NCBI GenBank assembly: GCA_028023455.1
Contig: JAQFVV010006709.1
Span: 1-64,000, forward strand
Source of the DNA: Epiperipatus broadwayi
Lineage: Eukaryota > Onychophora > Udeonychophora > Euonychophora > Peripatidae
Direction of reading: 5' to 3'
DNA length: 64,000 nt
Part shown: one piece after another, positions 58,570-64,000 of the stretch
Layout: each line of letters begins with the position of its first letter
How positions within the stretch are numbered: the first letter of the stretch is position 1
Translations under genes and position numbers: made by a program
Notes under the pieces: generated by a model
The model's input: the letters and a program-made list of their open reading frames with translations, nothing else
Told to the model about the DNA's origin: nothing
Database searches by the model: none

Positions 58570-58860
58570 TTTAAGTTTAATCCAGTTTCATTGAACCATA
58601 AACTTTATTTTCCACATCATACCAGCAAACATTCTTATTTTTCTATCCATTTCACATGTGATCTCTTTCTAGATCTTTTGCAATTATTGGAATCAAATTT
58701 CAATTGTCCATATATTATTACCTACATTTTCTACAATATATCCAGCTCAGCTCCATTTCAGTCTCTCAATTCTTTGAGTAACATTGGTAATAAATTTATT
58801 CTGTCACTCATATATTTTGTTTTCAATTTTGTCTTGTTCTTCCGAAATTCATTTTCTTAT
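58570..58860 (-). mobile_element. Diverged 3' fragment of the RTE-type LINE
   Basis: Follows 26010-26280 over its whole length with many substitutions: TTTAATCC, CCACATCA, TTTCACATGTGATCTC, TTTCAATTGTCCAT and ATATCCAGCTCAGCTCCA are clear matches. It is older than the copies at 25955 and 30088. Confidence 0.8.
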
Positions 58861-58964
58861 TTTGCTGATCAGCAGAATTTGTGCTTTTAAAAAGAAATTA
58901 TAATTGAAATATATTTAAAGTTTATCTCAGTACATAAGATGTACTTTATAATTATAATTTAATT

Positions 58965-61350
58965 CACTTAAGGGGATATGCAATGACTTTGGAATAATTC
59001 AGGTCATATATTTATTATATTTAGTTATCTGTTTATATATTTCTTTAGTTTAGAGTATGTGTGCTTATAAATAAAATTAACCAGAAAAAAAAATTAGATA
59101 AATTTAAAATAAAACCTTAAAAATATTTTTATTAAAATTCAACCTTAATTTTATATAACATTTTAGAAGTATGTTTATCTTTGTTTCATTATTACCTTGG
59201 TTTGAAAAGCGATATAATTTAAGTATAATATAAATCATTATATTTAAAATAAATAATTTATGTATATTTGTAAAACAATGGTTGTATTTAAATTGATAAC
59301 TTTTCATGTATGATGGTAACAGGATTAGGAACAAACTAAAACATATTCATTTATTTTATATATATATATATATATTTAGTGTTTCCAATAATATAGATAA
59401 ATATTTTCTTTAAAGTAGAGTATCGTCCTTTGCATCATTCATAATTATATAAGTTAAGAATTTTTAATAACTCAGATAGAATTAAATAAATTTTTATATT
59501 CATTAACCCATATATTATTATATAGTTTTTTATATTATTTTTTTATAAATAAATAACTGTGTTAGTGATTAAAATTTAGATCTTGCGATTATTTTAGATT
59601 CATTGAGTGTATTATATTATGGTATTAATTTAAGAATTTCACATACTAATATTTTATAATAAATACATTAAATTATTCAATTAATTAAGGGTAAACAAAC
59701 ACCTATATGTTTTAATAATTTATGACCTTATTTTATCAACTTTTTTATTTACCTTTCATGATTTACACAAGTTAAGCTAACTGGTACTCAATTTATTTTG
59801 CGTTTTATAATTTATATTTTTCACCTATTATTTTATATATCTCATATTGTTATATTTTGAAAATAAATTGTACTTAGTGTTCAGACAGGATAAGTTATTT
59901 GTTTAATTGATAATAATTAAGTTTATCTATTACCGTATAGATTTTAGTGCCCTAATGTAAAACTATTTATTAAATTAATCACATTAGGACACCAAAATCC
60001 ATATTGTGATAAATCAATTTAATTACTGTATACTAAATAAATAACTCATGCTGTTTGAAAGTTAAATATAATTTATTTTCAAAAATATAATAACATGAGA
60101 CATAAAATAATAGGTGAAGAATATAAATTATAAAGCACAAAATAAATTGAGCACTGTTTTATTTAATTTCAAATAACCGATAAATATTTATTGACACATT
60201 AGCTTAATTTGTATAAATCATAAAAGATAAATAAGAAAGTTGCTAAAATATGATTATAAATTATTAAGACGTAGATGTTTGTTTATCTTCAATTAACTGA
60301 ATAACTTAATGTATTACTAGCATATAAAAGCGATTTATCTGCTGAAGAAGAAGCTGTAAGTAGTAACCAAAAACAGTTAAATCAAATTAATTTAGGCCTA
60401 GTACTTTCGAGGTTTCCCTGATATTCATGGCCAAAGTAAGTTATAAACATTGCTGTCATATTAACAAATAATAAAATATGCAAATGCGAATCCAAATTAA
60501 TTTGTCCATTTTTTTGAAATAGCAAAACATGTGTCGCATCTATTGATGGCATTGTTATCACTGATAATAAAATATGCCTCTTTGATTTTTTTTTTTACAA
60601 TCATTAGTTTTGGAGCATACTATCTTGGGGTTGCAGGGTTCAAATATATGGCCAGTCTGCTTCTCATGTTCAAAAAATATTGAGAAGTTATCATTATTTT
60701 ACTGTAAAATATAATTATGTGGAGACTCTTAAATTAATATCATAATATAATATACTCAATGAATCTAAAATAATCACAAGATGCAAATTTTAATCAATAA
60801 AACAATGATTTATTTTACAAAGAAATGGTATTAAAAAAATATACAATAATAATATTTCAATTAATGAATATATAAATTTATTTAATAGCTTTGTATAACT
60901 ATGAACAATGCAAAGGATGATACACTACTAACCAAAAAGAAAATATCTACAATGAAAAAAGTAAAGTCTATCTTAGCTTATTTACCCAATCCTTTTACTA
61001 TCATAAATGAAGAGTGATCAATTTAAATACAACCACTGTTTTACAAATATCCATAAATTATTTATTTTAAATATAATGGTTCATATTGTACTTTAACTAT
61101 GTAATTCTGCAAACATAGATTAAATAATGAAACAAACAAAACATACCTCTAGAATGTTACATAAAATTAAGGTTAAATTTCAATAAAAATATTTTTTAAG
61201 ATTTTATTTTAAATTTACCTAATATATATATATATATATTTTTGGTTAATTTTATTTATATATTACACATAAATAAACAGATAACTAGGTGTAATAAATA
61301 AATATATGACCTAAATTATTTCCAAAAAATCATTGCTTATCTTTTTTAAT
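58965..61350. repeat. Giant imperfect palindrome, about 2.4 kb
   Basis: Left arm 58965-59945 and right arm 60000-61350 are reverse complements in the same order: for example TTTGGAATAATTCAGGTCAT with its partner near 61305, the (TA)n runs at 59360 and 61223, and TAGATTCATTGAGTGTATTA (59606) with its partner near 60745. The centre (59950-60000) is itself a hairpin, CCTAATGT...ACATTAGG. The right arm has about 400 extra bases (60310-60720). Flanking direct repeats (AAAGTTTATCTC at 58915 and 61577) may frame the unit. No coding. Confidence 0.8.
60310..60720. mobile_element. Extra segment in the right palindrome arm
   Basis: No counterpart in the left arm between 59650 and 59690. It includes GCTGAAGAAGAAGCTG (60351) and a B-box-like GCAGGGTTCAAATA (60633); both are weak hints of a PLE end or a SINE. 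Otherwise unassigned. Confidence 0.45.
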
Positions 61351-61944
61351 GAATTATTTATATAAACACATTTTATAATTTATACAATAATACTAATATA
61401 CGAATTTATTTTATCTATTTTCTGCACTAATTATTGTGAATTAGCAAGTGTTTATAGATTTAACAGCTAAATAATAATAATAATAATATGATATTGTGCA
61501 TTGTTAAAAAAAAAAATCCTGGTGCTTCTTATTAAGCTCTGATGCAAAGAAAATCCATAATGCAAAATATATTAAAGTTTATCTCTGTTCTGAAGATGTA
61601 TTTTACAATTAATATATCATAAAATTATAGTAAATCCTGGCATTATTAATATTTTTGTCATTGTATAAAATACGCATTACTTATCCTTTCAAATACATTA
61701 AGTCTTATCCATTTTGTTCACTATTTATTTAATTGTTTAAGGCACAAATATATATATTTAAAATTCCATTGCCTAGAACAATTGCATAATTTCTCCAGTT
61801 TTATTATATAAATACTTCAAGATAATTTTATTTCAAGTTGCTACAGACCTCTTGAAAGACCTTGTCTTTCAAGGCCAATGTTTATTTTTTATTTAGCCTT
61901 CCATTACTAGGCTTCAAACTCACTATTAGTTTTTAGATATATAA
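61351..61944. other. No supported gene
   Basis: A+T-rich; an ATA microsatellite at 61471-61488 and the direct-repeat copy at 61561-61620 shared with 58895-58950. Confidence 0.4.
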
Positions 61945-62649
61945 TACTTTTAAAATTTTACTTACTAAAATGCAGAATTAAAAAGAAGAGAGTCCAATTT
62001 TAAAACATGGACATTTTATATGATTTTTTTTCAATGATAAAATATTGATGTTTTCAACCTGGTTACCGTATCTAATGACCCACTCAAAGAGTCATCATTC
62101 ACTTAATACAGAGTTATTTGAAGTACATCAGCATCCCTGAACAAATTGTTTATTTAAAATTTTTAAAATAAATATTTTGAAAGTAAAATATTAATACATT
62201 GCATTTACATTTTTTTTTTTAAATTATAGCTTATATAAAAATAAATTAATACTTTTATATACTTATTTATTTAATATGAAATATTATATATTTTAATTAC
62301 CTATTGAAAATTTATTATAAAATAATAATTCAATTTTATTAAGCATGTAACAACAAACTAGTAACAATCCAATTATAGTACAGCTTTAACAAACCAAGAA
62401 TTTTTTATATCGATTTAAGAAATCATGACAATTCAAATGAAATATATCAACATCCATGATTATCTTATTATATAATATAGGCATTCCAATCAACAATTAT
62501 GATTATATTAAGAATTGTATAATTTATAAGGATGAGAAAACAACCTTATATATTTGGAATTAATTCTGTTGCATCATATTTACATAATACAATTTTTCTT
62601 AAAAACACTACATCATTCTTTTTTTTTCATAAGATCTATTTTACTAAAC

Positions 62650-62851
62650 AGGCAAAACTCTCCATGTAGTAGTGTCACCAGAGTAATCAATCAATGGATA
62701 CCAGAATGCTTGTGTATAATATCTCCATCTAGTGCCTACTTGATTACTCTGGTTGGCACAGAGTGGCACTACTGTATGGAGAGTTTTGCCGGTTTAATAA
62801 CAGTTATGTGCTAGCATAAGAGATGGTGATCATGTGATGTTTAGTAGTTTA
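62650..62851 (+). mobile_element. Short palindromic-unit family, copy inside a LINE
   Basis: Starts AGGCAAAACTCTCCATGTAG; its palindrome pairs with GGAGAGTTTTGCC ending at 62790, and a second inner pair AGAGTAATCAA/TTGATTACTCT lies at 62680 and 62740. A tail with AAGAGATGGTGATCATGTGA follows. Flanked by 12-bp direct repeats differing at one base, TCTATTTTACTA (62635) and TCTATTTCACTA (62852); the empty site is seen in the other LINE copy near 10070. Confidence 0.85.
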
Positions 62852-62906
62852 TCTATTTCACTACTGACAAGTAATTGTAAACCTATATACTTAAAATACC
62901 TTTTCA

Positions 62907-63651
62907 TTATATTCTGCATTTGTTCCTCATAACATTTTGTGTTGAATTCCAAACAACAGAACAATAATTAATTGTAAGAAGTATTACATAAAATAAATAA
63001 ATGCATGATTGCTTATGTAAAACTTTTTTTGACCTTGCTATAATCCCAGTAATTCTATTACATTTAAGAATAATTTCATTACTATGAATCAAAAAAAGAT
63101 CATTACTATTAAACCAGATACCTAAATCTTTTATCTTATCTTTTCTAGGGATAATAATGTTATTAGCAGAATAATGAAAAAACTGGATAATGTTTTATTA
63201 TAAAATGAGACAACAAATATTTTCTCAGTATTAATAATCATCTGATTTTTTCTACTCCAAATAGCAAAGCTATTTATAAAACTGTAACCTTAAATGATCA
63301 GATAAATTATCACTTTTAAGAAATAACTTTATATCACCGAAAACTGTAAAATATTACAATTGCTAACCATTTCCTATATATCATAAATATTAATGAAAAT
63401 AAAATTAGTCCAAGAATGCTTCCTTGAGGGATTTCACTTTTATAGTAATGAATCTCAGATTCTTTGAATTTATAATAAACACAATTTGAATGATCAGTTA
63501 AATAGGATTTAAACCATAATAAAAGTGAGGAAAAAAACTCCGAACAAACTAATTTAGACAATAAAATGCTAAGATCAAAGTATATTATTTCTAAACAATC
63601 TTGTTCATTTGTAGCATTAACTATATGATCATATAAATTTATTAAATGCAC
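62907..63651 (-). pseudogene. Jockey-like LINE reverse transcriptase, decayed
   Basis: The upstream frame (63651-63334) contains CLEIIYFDLSILLSKLV, LLLWFKSYLTDHSN and SEIPQGSILGLILFSLIFM: the FDLS--FD---H--LL-KL, W--SYL-DR and G-PQGS-LGP-LF-L-IND blocks of LINE reverse transcriptases. In the first block several residues, including the usual FD, are lost by deletion. The lower frame (63092-62907) has ILLTINYCSVVWNSTQ, the thumb-like stretch that follows the catalytic core. The catalytic YADD region between them is broken and not recognisable. Clearly inactive. Confidence 0.8.
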
Positions 63652-64000
63652 ATTGATTATGTAATTGTCACATTTGTCTCTATTTGGACTATAAACTGTC
63701 CTGAAAGCATTTGGTGGTAACTTTTGATAATTTTACTTACGTATAATAGCTTCATTATCTGTGCGCAAAGCACATATATATATTAATTGATCTACTTGGA
63801 ATAAATCCATGCTGAAAATTGAGTATATATATCTTAAATTGAAATAATAGAGAATTATATTCACATCTTTTGAAAATATTTGAAATAACTGCCTAACAAT
63901 GATATGGACATAGAGGTTTTTGGATCATTTTTACATTCTTTCAAATTAGAACAACTCTAGAAAATTTATACATATCAAGAAAAACAGATTTCTGTAAAGA

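Larger units (their letters stand above)
61945..64000 (-). mobile_element. Jockey-like LINE, copy 2, runs off the window
   Basis: Same orientation as and homologous to 9460-10640 over the shared 1.2 kb, but extends further 5' and passes the window edge. Its RT frames are at 63651-63334 and 63092-62907. A small palindromic unit inserted at 62647-62851. Confidence 0.8.

Noticed and set aside
60630-60660. B-box-like GGGTTCAAATA as a tRNA gene
   Set aside because: No matching A box or acceptor stem; at most a decayed SINE.

Overview
The window is animal (metazoan) nuclear DNA. It is very A+T-rich by eye, has no operon-like gene packing and no long intact host gene, and is filled with eukaryotic transposable elements in different states of decay. 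A C2H2 zinc-finger array, Penelope-like elements (PLEs) with GIY-YIG endonucleases, RTE-type and Jockey-like LINEs, a ZMYM1-type hAT transposase, a Merlin (IS1595-like) transposon and tRNA-derived SINEs together suggest an invertebrate, perhaps an arthropod. The species cannot be fixed from the sequence alone.

Layout. 1-5341: a gag-only LTR retrotransposon, present as an inverted 5' end (1-1000), a head-to-head copy with a broken gag (2258-3421), a polypurine tract and 3' LTR (3616-5052), and a second truncated leader (5053-5341). 5901-6938: a tandem array with alternating 162/197-bp units. 7398-9420: a PLE with inverted flanking repeats. 9460-10640: a 5'-truncated LINE. 11597-12082: a foldback element. 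12140-13130: a GC-rich island. 13300-13880: an integrase relic. 16210-18260: a C2H2 array with one open stretch. 21301-21710: a second foldback element. 22784-23051: a small palindromic mobile unit. 25955-28927: a nearly full-length RTE-type LINE. 37090-46700: a hAT transposase relic split by a second gag-only LTR retrotransposon (38263-45201, ATAA target duplication). 47170-48250: a LINE reverse-transcriptase relic. 49829-54938: a second PLE with hammerhead-like termini and a SINE inside it. 55984-56931: a Merlin transposon. 58570-58860: an RTE fragment. 58965-61350: a giant imperfect palindrome. 61945-64000: a second copy of the 9.5-kb LINE, running off the window.

The genes do not form a pathway; the window is a record of nested insertions. 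The most interesting points are two different LTR elements that encode only Gag (no room for pol), share a Gag C-terminal signature and have lysine-tRNA-like primer sites; an LTR that carries an ATG-less ORF ending on a splice-donor-like sequence; a small family (14.8, 22.8, 50.6 and 62.7 kb) with an internal palindrome but no matching termini, three copies of which have 11-12-bp flanking duplications; two foldback elements with different arms but a shared core; and a 2.4-kb palindrome. Two short open stretches with splice-like borders (25090-25319 and 57961-58198) are the only hints of host exons apart from the zinc-finger locus.
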